A stretch of 64,000 bases of DNA. Source: Oscillospiraceae bacterium (lineage in GTDB: Bacteria; Bacillota; Clostridia; Oscillospirales; Ruminococcaceae). The DNA is taken from NCBI GenBank assembly GCA_017847835.1, contig JAGASH010000007.1, forward strand, positions 124,001 to 188,000. The letters run 5' to 3'. Shown here piece by piece: positions 42,816 to 51,871 of the stretch (positions are counted from its first letter, which is position 1; each line of letters opens with the position of its first letter). The notes under the pieces were generated by a model. The model made no database searches and was not told the origin of the DNA. It was given only the letters and a program-made list of their open reading frames with translations. Both the position numbers and the translations under genes were made by a program.

Positions 42816-44429
42816 TTAAATTGTAAGCGTGCCGCCGACGTTTTCACGGCGCCACTCGGCATATTCCTCGTAGGTTCCCGAGCGGTCAAAGCAGCCGTCC
42901 TCGGTGATTTCGATTATTCTGTTTGCAGCGGTTTCGAGAATTTCAAGGTCGTGCGTTGCAAAAAGCAGGTTGCCCTTGAACTCGGAAAGTCCGTTGTTGA
43001 CAGCGGTTATACTCTCGAGGTCGAGGTGGTTTGTCGGGCGGTCGAGGATAAGAACGTTGCTCTTGAACAACATCATTCGCGAGAACATACAGCGCACCTT
43101 TTCTCCTCCCGAAAGCACCTTCACGGGCTTGAACACGTCGTCGCCCGAAAACAGCATTCTTCCGAGGAAACCGCGCAGATAGCTCTCGGTTTCGTCCTTT
43201 GAGTACTGCCTCATCCAGTCCAAAATCGACAGCTCGCAGCCGTTGAAATACGCGCTGTTATCGTTCGGGAAGTAAGAAACCGTGATTGTGCCGCCCCATT
43301 TAAACGAGCCCTCGTCGGGTTCAATTTCCTCGTTGAGTATCTTGAAAAGCGTTGTCACGGCGATTTCGTTTGCGCCGACAAACGCGATTTTGTCACCCTT
43401 TCCCACGGTGAACGAAACGTTGTTCAGCACCTTCACCCCGTCAATCGTCTTGGAAAGCCCCGTGACTTGCAGAATGTCCTTACCCGCCTCGCGCTCCATT
43501 TCAAAGCCGATATACGGGTACTTGCGCGAGCTTGCGGGCAGCTCCTCGACGGTGAGCTTATCGAGCAGCTTTCTGCGCGAGGTTGCCTGCTTGGACTTGG
43601 ATTTGTTCGCGGAGAAGCGCGCGATAAAGTTTTGCAGCTCCTTGATTTTCTCCTCAGCCTTTTTGTTCTGCTGTTTAATCATACGCTGAATAAGCTGCGA
43701 GCTCTCATACCAGAACTCGTAGTTTCCGACGTACATCTTGATTTTGCCGTAGTCGATGTCCACGATATGCGTGCAGACGTTGTTCAGGAAGTGACGGTCG
43801 TGCGACACCACGATAACCGTTCCGAAATAGTCCGCGAGAAACTCCTCCAGCCACGCAACCGCGTCAACATCGAGGTGGTTTGTCGGCTCGTCCATAAGGA
43901 TAATATCGGGATTTCCGAAAAGACACCGTGCCAGCAGCACCTTTACCCTCTCGTTGCCCGAAAGTCCCGACATACTCTGATAAAGCAGCTCCTCGGAAAG
44001 TCCGAGTCCCTGTATCAGCTTTGACGCGTCACTTTCGGCTTCCCAGCCGTTAAGCTCGGCAAATTCCGCTTCAAGAGCCGACGCTCTTTCGCCGTCCTCG
44101 TCGGAGAAATCCTCCTTGGCATAGAGCGCGTCCTTCTCCTTCATAATCTCGTAGAGCCGCTTGTTGCCCATAATCACGGTGTCGAGAACCGTGTACTCGT
44201 CAAACGCGTAGTGGTCCTGACTGAGCACCGACATACGAAGATTTTCGGGCTTGGTCACGCTGCCCTTTGTCGGCTCAAGCTCACCGCAGAGCACCTTCAG
44301 AAAGGTGGATTTTCCCGCGCCGTTTGCGCCGATTACACCATAGCAGTTCCCCGCCGTGAACTTCAAATCAACGTTCTTGAATAAAACCTGTCCGCCGAAA
44401 GATACGGCAACGTCCGATACAGTAATCAA
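42816..44429 (-). CDS. ABC-F family ATPase (YbiT/YkpA-like)
   Basis: This is a soluble tandem-ATPase protein of the ABC-F class, which acts on the ribosome. The first domain is complete: Walker A GANGAGKST, signature LSGNERVKVLLARCL, Walker B IILMDEPTNHLD. The second has a degenerate Walker A (GANEIAVTT, no Lys) and Arg in place of Glu after Walker B (LDRPTNHLD), a trait of the YkpA/YbiT branch. It is 537 residues. The start is a TTG at 44429 preceded by AAGGAG; an upstream ATG in frame lies inside the YdcF gene. Confidence 0.9.
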   Translation of the reverse strand: MITVSDVAVSFGGQVLFKNVDLKFTAGNCYGVIGANGAGKSTFLKVLCGELEPTKGSVTKPENLRMSVLSQDHYAFDEYTVLDTVIMGNKRLYEIMKEKDALYAKEDFSDEDGERASALEAEFAELNGWEAESDASKLIQGLGLSEELLYQSMSGLSGNERVKVLLARCLFGNPDIILMDEPTNHLDVDAVAWLEEFLADYFGTVIVVSHDRHFLNNVCTHIVDIDYGKIKMYVGNYEFWYESSQLIQRMIKQQNKKAEEKIKELQNFIARFSANKSKSKQATSRRKLLDKLTVEELPASSRKYPYIGFEMEREAGKDILQVTGLSKTIDGVKVLNNVSFTVGKGDKIAFVGANEIAVTTLFKILNEEIEPDEGSFKWGGTITVSYFPNDNSAYFNGCELSILDWMRQYSKDETESYLRGFLGRMLFSGDDVFKPVKVLSGGEKVRCMFSRMMLFKSNVLILDRPTNHLDLESITAVNNGLSEFKGNLLFATHDLEILETAANRIIEITEDGCFDRSGTYEEYAEWRRENVGGTLTI

Positions 44430-44440
44430 ATCAATTCTCC

Positions 44441-45199
44441 TTATTTTATAAATGCCATTACAAGCGTTCCCCATTCGCGCACCCAGTAATTCAGCAGATT
44501 GTAAACCGGCGTCTGCGCTGAATGTGCACCCGTTTGCAGACCGTTTTTCTTTGCGTAAACCGCTGCGCGATACTGGTGAAACTCGCTTGTGACTATCATT
44601 ATGTTGTCCGAAATTCCGATATTTCCGAGAATTTCCCGCGAAAAGGCAAGATTTTCCTCAGTTGACGCAGATTTGTCCTCGGTAATAATCCGCTCGTCAT
44701 CAATCCCGTTTGCAATCAGATATCTTCGCATACACTCGGCTTCCGAGATGTTTTCGTTGTCACCCTTGCCTCCGCTCGCGATACAAACCGCCGCGGGATT
44801 GTCGCGAAGCACTTCAAGCGCCGCGTCAAGCCGATTTTTCAGCATTGCGCTCGGCTCTTCTCCGCGAACCTGACAGCCTAAAATTATCACAGCTTCGGTT
44901 TTGTCAAGCGGCTTTTCGGTACTTGAAATCATATTCACCGAGAAAAACACGCAAATTCCGACAGCGAAAGCCGCAGCAGCTCCGATAAAGCAAACCGCGA
45001 TTTTCCCGAAAACCTTGCTCCAAAGCCGTTTTACAAGCGCGCAGAATTTTTTCCATAAAACGCTGAGAGCGATTATCGAGCCGAAAATCACCCAGCCGAT
45101 AATCGTTCCCACGTTAAAATAATTTGTGCTTACCCATATCAGCAGAACTCCCGCGATTGCCGCGATGACGGTTCTGATGATTTTCGAGGCTCTTTTCAT
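44441..45199 (-). CDS. YdcF/SanA-family (DUF218) membrane protein
   Basis: This is a 252-residue envelope protein with three N-terminal hydrophobic segments (about 8-24, 30-48, 66-88) followed by a DUF218 domain. The domain motifs AVIILGCQVRGEEPSAMLKN, IASGGKGDNENISEAE and VTSEFHQYRA are clear. Relatives include ElyC and SanA, linked to envelope integrity, but the reaction is unknown. It overlaps the metY stop in a TGATG junction and precedes the ABC-F gene by 11 bp. Confidence 0.88.
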   Translation of the reverse strand: MKRASKIIRTVIAAIAGVLLIWVSTNYFNVGTIIGWVIFGSIIALSVLWKKFCALVKRLWSKVFGKIAVCFIGAAAAFAVGICVFFSVNMISSTEKPLDKTEAVIILGCQVRGEEPSAMLKNRLDAALEVLRDNPAAVCIASGGKGDNENISEAECMRRYLIANGIDDERIITEDKSASTEENLAFSREILGNIGISDNIMIVTSEFHQYRAAVYAKKNGLQTGAHSAQTPVYNLLNYWVREWGTLVMAFIK

Positions 45200-46464
45200 C
45201 AGATTGCAGAAAAGCCCTGTTCAAGGTCGGCGATGATGTCGTCAACGTTCTCCAAGCCAACCGACAAGCGAATTAACCCGCCGTCAATTCCCGCAGCGAC
45301 AAGCTGTTCATCTGTGAGCTGACGGTGAGTAGCGGAAGCGGGGTGAAGAACGCAGGTTCTGATATCGGCAACGTGAACCTCGTTTGACGCGAGCTTCAGG
45401 CTGTCCATAAACTTGACAGCCGTGCTTCTGCCGCCCTTTATCGAGAACGAAATTACACCGCTTGTGCCGTTCGGGAGGTACTTCTTCGCAAGCTCGTGTC
45501 CCTTGCTGCCTTCAAGCGCGGGATAAGTCACGAACTCGACTTTTCCCGTGGACTTGATGTACTGAGCAACTTTAAGAGCGTTCTCGCAGTACTGCTTCAT
45601 ACGAACCGCAAGCGTTTCCAGACCGAGATTGAGCAGGAAGGACGAATTTGCCGCAGGATAGCAGCCAAAGTCGCGCATAAGCTGCATTCTCGCTTTAACG
45701 ATATACGGAGCAAACGCGTATTTTTCCGTGTAGACAATGCCGTGATAACTCTCGTCCGGCTCGGTCATACACGGGAACTTTCCGTTTGTCCAGTCGAATT
45801 TGCCGCTGTCAACGATAACTCCGCCGACCTGAATTGCGTGACCGTCCATATATTTTGAAGTGGAGTGAATGACGATATCAGCGCCCCATTCAAAAGGTCT
45901 GCACAAAATCGGCGTTGCGAAGGTGTTGTCGATGATAAGCGGAACGCCGTGCGCGTGCGCAACCTTTGCCCACATCTCGATATCAAGAACCGTCAGCGCG
46001 GGATTTGCAAGCGTTTCACCGAACACCGCCTTTGTGTTCTCCTTAAACGCAGCGGAAAGCTGCTCCTCGGTAGCGTCGTGGTCAACGAAGATGCACTCGA
46101 TGCCCATTTTTTTCAGCGTTGTGCCGAAAAGGTTGATTGTGCCGCCGTAAATCGAAGCGGAAGCGATAAAGCTGTCGCCCGCCTCGCAGATGTTGAGAAT
46201 TGAAATGAGCGAAGCCGCCTGTCCGCTTGACGTGCACATTGCCGCAACTCCGCCTTCAAGCGCTGCGATTTTCTTCTCAACGCAGTCGGTTGTGGGGTTC
46301 TCGAAGCGGGAATAAATCAGGCTTTTCGTGGGGTCGTCAAAAACCGCCGCAACCTCGTCCGTCGACTCGTAAACATAAGTCGTGCTCTGGACAATCGGCA
46401 TTACGCGCGGCTCGCCGTTTTTAGGAGTATAGCCTTCGTGCAGGCATTGTGTTTCAATTTTCAT
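45199..46464 (-). CDS. metY: O-acetylhomoserine sulfhydrylase (MetY-type PLP enzyme)
   Basis: This enzyme converts O-acetylhomoserine and sulfide (or methanethiol) to homocysteine (or methionine). The 421-residue length fits OAH sulfhydrylase rather than the shorter MetB/MetC. The PLP lysine is in HSTSKYMDGHA, and the N-terminal ETQCLHEGY block and the C-terminal HPASATHRQLTDEQL block are typical. The ATG at 46464 follows GAGGTG; a GTG three codons upstream is less likely. It overlaps the hisC end by 11 bp. Confidence 0.92.
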   Translation of the reverse strand: MKIETQCLHEGYTPKNGEPRVMPIVQSTTYVYESTDEVAAVFDDPTKSLIYSRFENPTTDCVEKKIAALEGGVAAMCTSSGQAASLISILNICEAGDSFIASASIYGGTINLFGTTLKKMGIECIFVDHDATEEQLSAAFKENTKAVFGETLANPALTVLDIEMWAKVAHAHGVPLIIDNTFATPILCRPFEWGADIVIHSTSKYMDGHAIQVGGVIVDSGKFDWTNGKFPCMTEPDESYHGIVYTEKYAFAPYIVKARMQLMRDFGCYPAANSSFLLNLGLETLAVRMKQYCENALKVAQYIKSTGKVEFVTYPALEGSKGHELAKKYLPNGTSGVISFSIKGGRSTAVKFMDSLKLASNEVHVADIRTCVLHPASATHRQLTDEQLVAAGIDGGLIRLSVGLENVDDIIADLEQGFSAI

Positions 46465-47530
46465 TTCGTACACCTCTTAATTTTATGTATTCTTTCAGCG
46501 CGTTCAAAAGCGCCTCAGTTTCCTCGTCCGTTCCGATTGAAATACGCAGATGATTGTCAATCCGCGGCTTGTTAAACCAGCGAACGTAAATGTCCTTTGA
46601 TTTCAGGTACTCGAAAATCTCCTTTGCCGTGTATTTTTCGTGCGAAGCAAAGATGAAATTCGTCGAGCTGTCGGGAATTTTGAAGCCCATTTTGCGCATT
46701 TCTTCGGTCAAATGCTCGCGGGTTTTGATAACCCGCGCAATCGTTTCACGGAAGTACTTCTCGTCCTTTATCGAAGCAATTCCCGCGACTTGCGCGACGC
46801 TGTCCACGGGATAGCTGTTCACGCTGTCCTTCGCGGCATAAATCGCGGCAATCGCGTCCTTGCTGCCCATAGCGTAGCCGATACGCATTCCCGCCATAGA
46901 ACGGCTTTTTGAGAAAGTTCGCGTGATGACAAGATTTTCGTACTCCGAAAGCAGCGGAATTGCCGTAGTACCGCCGAAATCGACATAAGCCTCGTCCACG
47001 ATAACCACAACATCTCTGTTGTTGTCGAGAATAGTCCTCAAAAAATCCAAGTCCCTGCCGATTGAAGTGGGAGCGTTCGGGTTTGCGATAACAACACCGC
47101 CGTTTGCGCGCTTGTAGTCCTCGGGATTGATGTTGAAATTCGCGTCAACGCGTATCTGCTCGAACGGAATACCCAGAATTTCGCACCAGACCGTGTTGAA
47201 CGAGTAGGTGATATCGGGGAACAAAATCGGCTTCTTCGAGTTGAAAAACGCGCGAAAACACAGCGACAGAACATCGTCCGTGCCGTTTCCCGCAAAGACG
47301 TTTTCGGGCTTCAAGCTGTGGTACTCAGCGATTGTTTTCACAAGCTCAACCGCGTTTGCCGACGGGTATTTTTTGAGATTTGCACCGTCAAAATTGTTGA
47401 TAGCCTTGATTGCTTCGGGTGACGGAGGATAAGGATTTTCGTTCGCGTTCATCTTGATGAAATCCGTTTTGTTCGGCTGTTCACCCGCAACATAAGGCTC
47501 AATTTTTATCAAATTGTCTTTCCAGCTCAT
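46454..47530 (-). CDS. hisC: Histidinol-phosphate aminotransferase
   Basis: This PLP enzyme makes histidinol phosphate from imidazole-acetol phosphate. Family motifs are MNANENPYPPSPEA, GNGTDD, the PLP-binding TRTFSKSRSMAGMRIGY and NHLRISIG. At 358 residues it is normal. The start is the ATG at 47530 after GGAG; a TTG four codons earlier overlaps that site. No other his genes are near, so it may also serve aromatic amino acid transamination. A terminator lies just upstream, which leaves its promoter unclear. Confidence 0.9.
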   Translation of the reverse strand: MSWKDNLIKIEPYVAGEQPNKTDFIKMNANENPYPPSPEAIKAINNFDGANLKKYPSANAVELVKTIAEYHSLKPENVFAGNGTDDVLSLCFRAFFNSKKPILFPDITYSFNTVWCEILGIPFEQIRVDANFNINPEDYKRANGGVVIANPNAPTSIGRDLDFLRTILDNNRDVVVIVDEAYVDFGGTTAIPLLSEYENLVITRTFSKSRSMAGMRIGYAMGSKDAIAAIYAAKDSVNSYPVDSVAQVAGIASIKDEKYFRETIARVIKTREHLTEEMRKMGFKIPDSSTNFIFASHEKYTAKEIFEYLKSKDIYVRWFNKPRIDNHLRISIGTDEETEALLNALKEYIKLRGVRNEN

Positions 47531-47540
47531 ATTTTTCTCC

Positions 47541-47570
47541 AAAAATTAACGCTCCGACAAAGCGGAGCGT
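47541..47570 (-). terminator. Intrinsic terminator just before hisC
   Basis: The stem ACGCTCCG / CGGAGCGT (47549-47556 with 47563-47570) with a six-base loop is followed on the minus strand by TAATTTTT. It would end the efp-CD1247-like transcript, yet hisC starts only 10 bp downstream. Confidence 0.75.
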
Positions 47571-47586
47571 CATTAACAATAATGCC

Positions 47587-47985
47587 TTAAAGCTCGTCAG
47601 GCTCGTCGTCAAGCTCGAAAACAAGCTTTTTTCCGCAGTTCGGGCAGTCCATTCCGCCCTTCTGTGCCTGGTCGTAATCAAAGCGGATTGTGTTCTCGCA
47701 GTTCGGGCAAACGGTTTCATACATCTCGCCGACATCTTCCTCGATATCGTCGTCATAGTAATCCTCGTCGTAATCGTCCTCGCCGTAAATCTCGTCCTCG
47801 AGGTCGCAAACGCTCTCCTCAAGGTCAGTCATTACGCTTGCAACATCGTCGAGCTCCTCGTCAACCTCGTTGAGATTGTCCGCAATATCAGTCAGGACAT
47901 CGAGAATTGCATTGATAATCTCGTCGTCCTTGTTAAGCCCCTTGCAGAGCCCTTTTACATAAGATACCTTTTCTCCGATTGTCAT
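47587..47985 (-). CDS. CD1247-like acidic protein with C-terminal zinc ribbon
   Basis: This is a 132-residue soluble protein. The N-terminus MTIGEKVSYVKGLCKGL and the helical region to about residue 65 match a domain common in Clostridia next to efp; the function is unknown. A very acidic linker (many Asp, Glu, Tyr) leads to a zinc ribbon with two CPNC pairs (VCPNCEN and DCPNCGK). AGAGGT precedes the ATG at 47985; an earlier in-frame ATG lies before the site. It lies 28 bp after efp. Confidence 0.8.
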   Translation of the reverse strand: MTIGEKVSYVKGLCKGLNKDDEIINAILDVLTDIADNLNEVDEELDDVASVMTDLEESVCDLEDEIYGEDDYDEDYYDDDIEEDVGEMYETVCPNCENTIRFDYDQAQKGGMDCPNCGKKLVFELDDEPDEL

Positions 47986-48013
47986 AAAAATACCTCTTTT
48001 CAACAAACGAATA

Positions 48014-48574
48014 TTACTTTACACGCTCCATATACTCGCCGGTTCTGGTGTCGATACGAATCATTTCGCCCTCGTTGATGAAAAGCGGAACGCGGATTTC
48101 AGCACCGGTTTCGAGAGTAGCGGGCTTGGTTGCGTTGGTAGCGGTGTTGCCTGCGAAACCGGGTTCGGTCGCGGTAACCTGAAGCTCTACAAAGTTCGGA
48201 GGCTCAACGCCGAAAACCTTGCCCTTGTAGGACAGAACCTTGCAAATCATATTTTCCTTAACGAACTTGAAGTTGTCGCCAACGTCCGAAGAGTTTACGG
48301 GAACGTCCTCGTAGGTTTCCTGGTCCATAAAGTGATACAGCTCGCCGTCTGCATAGGTGAACTCCATATCCTTTCTCTCGACAAAAGCTGTCGGGAACTT
48401 AGCGGACGGGTTGTAGGTCTTTTCAACAACCGAGCCTGTAATTACATTCTTGACCTTTGTACGAACGAACGCTGCGCCCTTGCCGGGTTTAACGTGCTGG
48501 AACTCGATAATCTGCATTACGTTTCCGTCTTCCTCAAAAGTCATACCGTTCCTGAAATCTCCCGCTGTAATCAT
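48014..48574 (-). CDS. efp: Elongation factor P
   Basis: This translation factor rescues ribosomes stalled at polyproline. The 186-residue protein has three beta-barrel domains, the modification-site lysine Lys32 in [10 protein letters not shown], and the C-terminal signature [23 protein letters not shown] lies 9 nt before the ATG at 48574. It has its own consensus promoter, although the M24 peptidase gene lies directly upstream on the same strand, an arrangement common in Firmicutes. Confidence 0.97.
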   Translation of the reverse strand: MITAGDFRNGMTFEEDGNVMQIIEFQHVKPGKGAAFVRTKVKNVITGSVVEKTYNPSAKFPTAFVERKDMEFTYADGELYHFMDQETYEDVPVNSSDVGDNFKFVKENMICKVLSYKGKVFGVEPPNFVELQVTATEPGFAGNTATNATKPATLETGAEIRVPLFINEGEMIRIDTRTGEYMERVK

Positions 48575-48663
48575 AACTAGCGAACCTCCAAATCTTTCAT
48601 TCCACGCTCTTGACGAGCATAATTTCACGGCAAAGCCGTCCATTTACAAAATGTTACAGAATT

Positions 48664-48692
48664 ATTATATCACATTTTGCACATCTTGTCAA
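48664..48692 (-). promoter_or_regulatory. Sigma-A promoter of efp
   Basis: TTGACA (48687-48692), a 17-bp spacer and TATAAT (48664-48669), a perfect consensus, give a leader of about 80 nt. A small hairpin, ACGGC-TTT-GCCGT, lies in the leader. Confidence 0.88.
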
Positions 48693-48730
48693 CCGAATTT
48701 TCCATAACAACAAAAATTTTTACAAAATTC

Positions 48731-49783
48731 TCAGATGTGCACCAAATCTCTTGTCGCGGTGGTGAAATTCACGCAGCCGTCCTCTGTGAGCGCGCAGGTG
48801 TCCGTGATTTTCACGCCGAAGCGCTCGGGCACTCTGATGTCGCAGCCCACCGCCAGCGTCATTCCCGCTTTGAGCATTGTACCGCTGTTTTCACCGAGAA
48901 AAGGCGGCTCGGACACGTCAATTCCGATACCGTGAGCAAAGCTGCCGCGAGCGTATTTTTCAACGTTCCACGCGTTCAGAGTGGCTCTTGCAACGCTGTC
49001 GGGAACATTCGAGCTGATATCCGCGCGAAGCGTTTTCAGACCGTCAAAAACCGCGCCCGACACGGCAATATAAGCGTCGTTCTGCTTGGACGAAATCTCT
49101 CCCACGGCAACGGTTCTTGCCATTTTCGCACAATACCCGCCGACTCTCGCTCCGAATTCCAGCAAAAGGAAATCACCCTCGCGAATTTGCCGCGAGCTCG
49201 GACGCGCCTTTGGATTTGCAGAATTCTCGCCCGAAAGCGCCTTTGAAGAAAAAGCAGGCTCGTCCGCGCCGAATTCCACAAGAAAATAGTTGAGATAAGC
49301 TGAAATCTGGCGCTCGGTCATTCCCTTGCGAACCGTCATCAAAAGCCGCTGATATGCCTTATCGCAGACCATTTGCGCCTTTTTCACGCACGCGATTTCG
49401 CTCTCGCTCTTAATCGAGCGCATTCTAAGAAGCGCCGCCGTAAGCTCGCCGTTTGTGATGAAATCCGCGTAGTGAAGCGTATTTTTCAGCAGGTCGAACT
49501 CCGCGACCGTCATCTTATCGTTCTCAATATACAGCTTTTTTATGCCGTATTTCACAAGAATGTCAAGAATTTGCTTTAAGTTTGAAAGCGCAAACACTCT
49601 GAACCCTTCGGCGCTCACGAAAACGCCTTTTCCGACAAAAAGAAAACGCGCTTCCTTTGAAATAAGAGCAATCGCGCTGTCAACCTCGCTTTTGCAAAGA
49701 TATCTCAGCGACTCGTCCGATGTCACAAGCGCCGCTGAACGTTCATCGGGAAGAAAGCTCCCGAGCTGTTCCGCCGCGGTCAT
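48731..49783 (-). CDS. M24 (Xaa-Pro aminopeptidase)-family protein lacking most metal ligands
   Basis: This is a 350-residue protein with a creatinase-N-like domain (1-120) and a pita-bread M24 domain (125-350). In active homologues five metal ligands are Asp, Asp, His, Glu, Glu. Here the first Asp is Glu209 (LLLEFGA), the second is Lys220 (YCAKMART), His284 is kept (FAHGIGI), the first Glu is Gly313 (AVGCDI) and the last is Thr327 (VKITDT). The substrate His of the PHG motif is Lys192. It is therefore probably not a metallopeptidase, though the fold looks intact. It overlaps aroQ by 4 bp and precedes efp, the usual place of an active PepP. Confidence 0.85.
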   Translation of the reverse strand: MTAAEQLGSFLPDERSAALVTSDESLRYLCKSEVDSAIALISKEARFLFVGKGVFVSAEGFRVFALSNLKQILDILVKYGIKKLYIENDKMTVAEFDLLKNTLHYADFITNGELTAALLRMRSIKSESEIACVKKAQMVCDKAYQRLLMTVRKGMTERQISAYLNYFLVEFGADEPAFSSKALSGENSANPKARPSSRQIREGDFLLLEFGARVGGYCAKMARTVAVGEISSKQNDAYIAVSGAVFDGLKTLRADISSNVPDSVARATLNAWNVEKYARGSFAHGIGIDVSEPPFLGENSGTMLKAGMTLAVGCDIRVPERFGVKITDTCALTEDGCVNFTTATRDLVHI

Positions 49784-50220
49784 TTCTTCGCCTCGAACAG
49801 GTAGCCGAGAGCCTGAACCGCCAGCATATAGCTGTATTTTCCGAAGCCTGCGATACTTCCCGCACAGGCAGGCGCGATTACGCTCTTTTTGCGGAACTCG
49901 TCGCGGCTTGAAATATTGCTCAGGTGAACCTCGATTACGGGGATTTTTATCGCGTTAATCGCGTCGAGAATTGCATAGCTGTAATGCGTGTAAGCGCCCG
50001 CGTTCAGCACAATTCCGTCGAATTCAAGCCGTGCCGCGTGAATGCTGTCGATAATCCCGCCCTCGCTGTTGCTCTGAAAGAACGAAAGCTCGTGACCGAG
50101 TTTTTTCGCGGCCTCGCAAAGCTCGTCGTTAATCGATTTGAGTGACTCATCGCCGTAAATTGTGGGCTCGCGCTCGCCGAGAAGATTGAGGTTAGGTCCG
50201 TTTATAACCAGAATTTTCAT
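49780..50220 (-). CDS. aroQ: 3-dehydroquinate dehydratase, type II
   Basis: This enzyme dehydrates 3-dehydroquinate in the shikimate pathway. The 146-residue length fits type II. Conserved sites are NGPNLNLLGEREPTIYG (catalytic Tyr), FFQSNSEGGIID, NAGAYTHYSYA and VHLSNISSRDEFRKKS with the catalytic His. GGTGGA precedes the ATG at 50220. It ends overlapping the M24-family gene by 4 bp. Confidence 0.95.
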   Translation of the reverse strand: MKILVINGPNLNLLGEREPTIYGDESLKSINDELCEAAKKLGHELSFFQSNSEGGIIDSIHAARLEFDGIVLNAGAYTHYSYAILDAINAIKIPVIEVHLSNISSRDEFRKKSVIAPACAGSIAGFGKYSYMLAVQALGYLFEAKK

Positions 50221-50234
50221 ATTTTTCCACCTTT

Positions 50235-51074
50235 TCACAAACTATCGTAAAACCGTTTCATTTCAGCCGCGTCCTCAGCCTGCGTTCCGTCGCTCTCGCA
50301 GATAATCGACGGCGACAGCCCGCGCGCTTTGATTTCTTCAAGCAGCGGTCTGTAATCGGGACCGAACTGCTCGTCCGCAAACGTGAGGTGTTTTTTCTCG
50401 CCGCCCGCGGTATACTCGATTTTGCTGAAATGAATGTGCATTCCGGACAACCTGTCGTGCCCGAGCGCGTTTTCTATCAAATCAAGAATTTTCGCGTAAT
50501 CCTCGCGCGATTTTATCCCGCCGAGAGTGCGCGCGTTCAAATGCCCGAAATCAACCGTCGGCAAAAACCGCTCGTCCACCCCGCACAGCTCCAGAACCTC
50601 TTCGAGAGTGCCGAGCTGATTGATTTTTCCCATTGTTTCGGGGCAGATTATGATATCCGACAGCCCGTTTTCATCGAGCGTTTCCTGCGCCTTTTTGAGC
50701 GTCTGCTTCGCGAGATAGGTCGCTTCCGCTCTCGTCATTTTCGAGCAGGAGCCGCTGTGAACCACGATTTTCCGTGCTCCGACAGACTTTGCCGCCTTTG
50801 CCGACTCCAGAATATAGTTCACGCTGTTCAGCCGCTTTTCCTCCTCGGTTGACGAAAGCGAAATGAAATAAGGCGCGTGAAGCGTCACATAAATCCCGCT
50901 TTCCCGTGCGATTTCGGGCAGCTTTTTCAGCGTGTTCTCCGAAATCCTCACACCGCGTCCGCACTCGATTTCATAGCCGTCAAGCCCGAATTCACCGAGA
51001 TAAGCCGGCAAATCCTCGGGGAATTTCCGCTTTCCCCAGCTCAAAGAGTTTCCGCCCGGACCGAATGTAATCAT
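50235..51074 (-). CDS. Endonuclease IV-like TIM-barrel protein
   Basis: This is a 279-residue sugar-phosphate isomerase/endonuclease IV-type TIM barrel. Metal-ligand positions of AP endonuclease IV can be picked out: LHAPY, VVHSGS, CPETMG, VDFGHLNAR, MHIHFSK and CESDGT. It probably binds several metal ions and may cut abasic DNA, but the N-terminus differs from classical Nfo. The ATG at 51074 forms a TGATG junction with yqeG. GGAG lies 9 nt upstream. Confidence 0.85.
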   Translation of the reverse strand: MITFGPGGNSLSWGKRKFPEDLPAYLGEFGLDGYEIECGRGVRISENTLKKLPEIARESGIYVTLHAPYFISLSSTEEEKRLNSVNYILESAKAAKSVGARKIVVHSGSCSKMTRAEATYLAKQTLKKAQETLDENGLSDIIICPETMGKINQLGTLEEVLELCGVDERFLPTVDFGHLNARTLGGIKSREDYAKILDLIENALGHDRLSGMHIHFSKIEYTAGGEKKHLTFADEQFGPDYRPLLEEIKARGLSPSIICESDGTQAEDAAEMKRFYDSL

Positions 51075-51574
51075 CACTTCAACTCCAAATTACTGTAATC
51101 TCTCTTGAAAACAAGGCTCTCCAAGCGCCTTTTGAGCTTGAACGTCCAGGTGTTTTCAAGGTGAAACGGCTCTACAAGCACCGTCCTCACACCTTTGAGA
51201 TTTCCCGCCATAATGTCCGTAAAAATCTGGTCGCCGACAACAAGCGTTTCGGATTTTTTCGCGTTCATCGCCTTCATCGCGCGCGTTATCCCGAATGTCA
51301 GCGGTTTCGCGCCGTTTGCCGTGAACGGAAGCCCGAGCTTTGCCGCAAGCGGTGCCACACGCTTGTTTGTGTTGTTCGACACGACGCGCATCTTTATCCC
51401 GAGCGCTCGCATCTCGTCAAGCCACTCGGGGACGCCGCCCTCTGCACAGGGATTTCCGTGCATCGAAAGCGTGTTGTCCATATCGAGAACAAGCGCCGTC
51501 ACGCCGTTTTTTTCCAGAAATTCCTTATTTATAGATAAAACGTTCTTCAAATGAAACGTCGGTTTAAACAGCAT
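51074..51574 (-). CDS. yqeG: YqeG-family HAD phosphatase
   Basis: This is a 166-residue HAD-superfamily (IIIA type) phosphatase of the YqeG family; phosphatidylglycerophosphatase-like roles have been suggested for relatives. Motif I is VLDMDNTLS, motif II VVSNNT, and motif IV VVGDQIFTDIMAGN. The start at 51574 follows AGGTGAT; upstream in-frame codons have no site. It lies 60 bp after rpsU and is coupled to the endonuclease IV-like gene. Confidence 0.9.
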   Translation of the reverse strand: MLFKPTFHLKNVLSINKEFLEKNGVTALVLDMDNTLSMHGNPCAEGGVPEWLDEMRALGIKMRVVSNNTNKRVAPLAAKLGLPFTANGAKPLTFGITRAMKAMNAKKSETLVVGDQIFTDIMAGNLKGVRTVLVEPFHLENTWTFKLKRRLESLVFKRDYSNLELK

Positions 51575-51596
51575 TAAATCACCTGTGAAAGCATTA

Positions 51597-51619
51597 AAGC
51601 GGACATAATATGCCCGCTT
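51597..51619 (-). terminator. Weak hairpin between rpsU and yqeG
   Basis: The stem AAGCGGGCA / TGTCCGCTT (one G-U pair) with a five-base loop has only a poor T-run after it. It may attenuate read-through from the strong rpsU promoter into yqeG. Confidence 0.4.
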
Positions 51620-51634
51620 CAACATTTGTTCAAA

Positions 51635-51808
51635 TCAATACTTACGCTTGCGAGCAGCTTCGGACTTCTTCTTACGTTTTACCGAAGGCTTTTCGTAATG
51701 CTCTCTTTTACGAACTTCAGCAAGAACGCCGTCCCTTGCGCAAGAACGCTTGAAACGCTTTAAAGCAGTATCGAGCGATTCATTTTTGCCAAGACGAATT
51801 TCCGCCAT
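51635..51808 (-). CDS. rpsU: 30S ribosomal protein S21
   Basis: This is a small basic ribosomal protein of 57 residues. The start [20 protein letters not shown] and the arginine/lysine-rich tail ([17 protein letters not shown]) are diagnostic for bS21. GGGAGGG precedes the ATG at 51808, and a perfect sigma-A promoter lies 64 bp upstream. Confidence 0.96.
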   Translation of the reverse strand: MAEIRLGKNESLDTALKRFKRSCARDGVLAEVRKREHYEKPSVKRKKKSEAARKRKY

Positions 51809-51871
51809 CTATATTTCCCTCCCCTTGCCGAACGGCACAGGCTATACTCCATATAATAACAGTACTTTAAC

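Noticed and set aside
42816..44429. Degenerate second ATPase site of the ABC-F protein as a sign of decay
   Set aside because: Loss of the Walker A Lys and catalytic Glu in the second domain is a known trait of the YkpA/YbiT branch.
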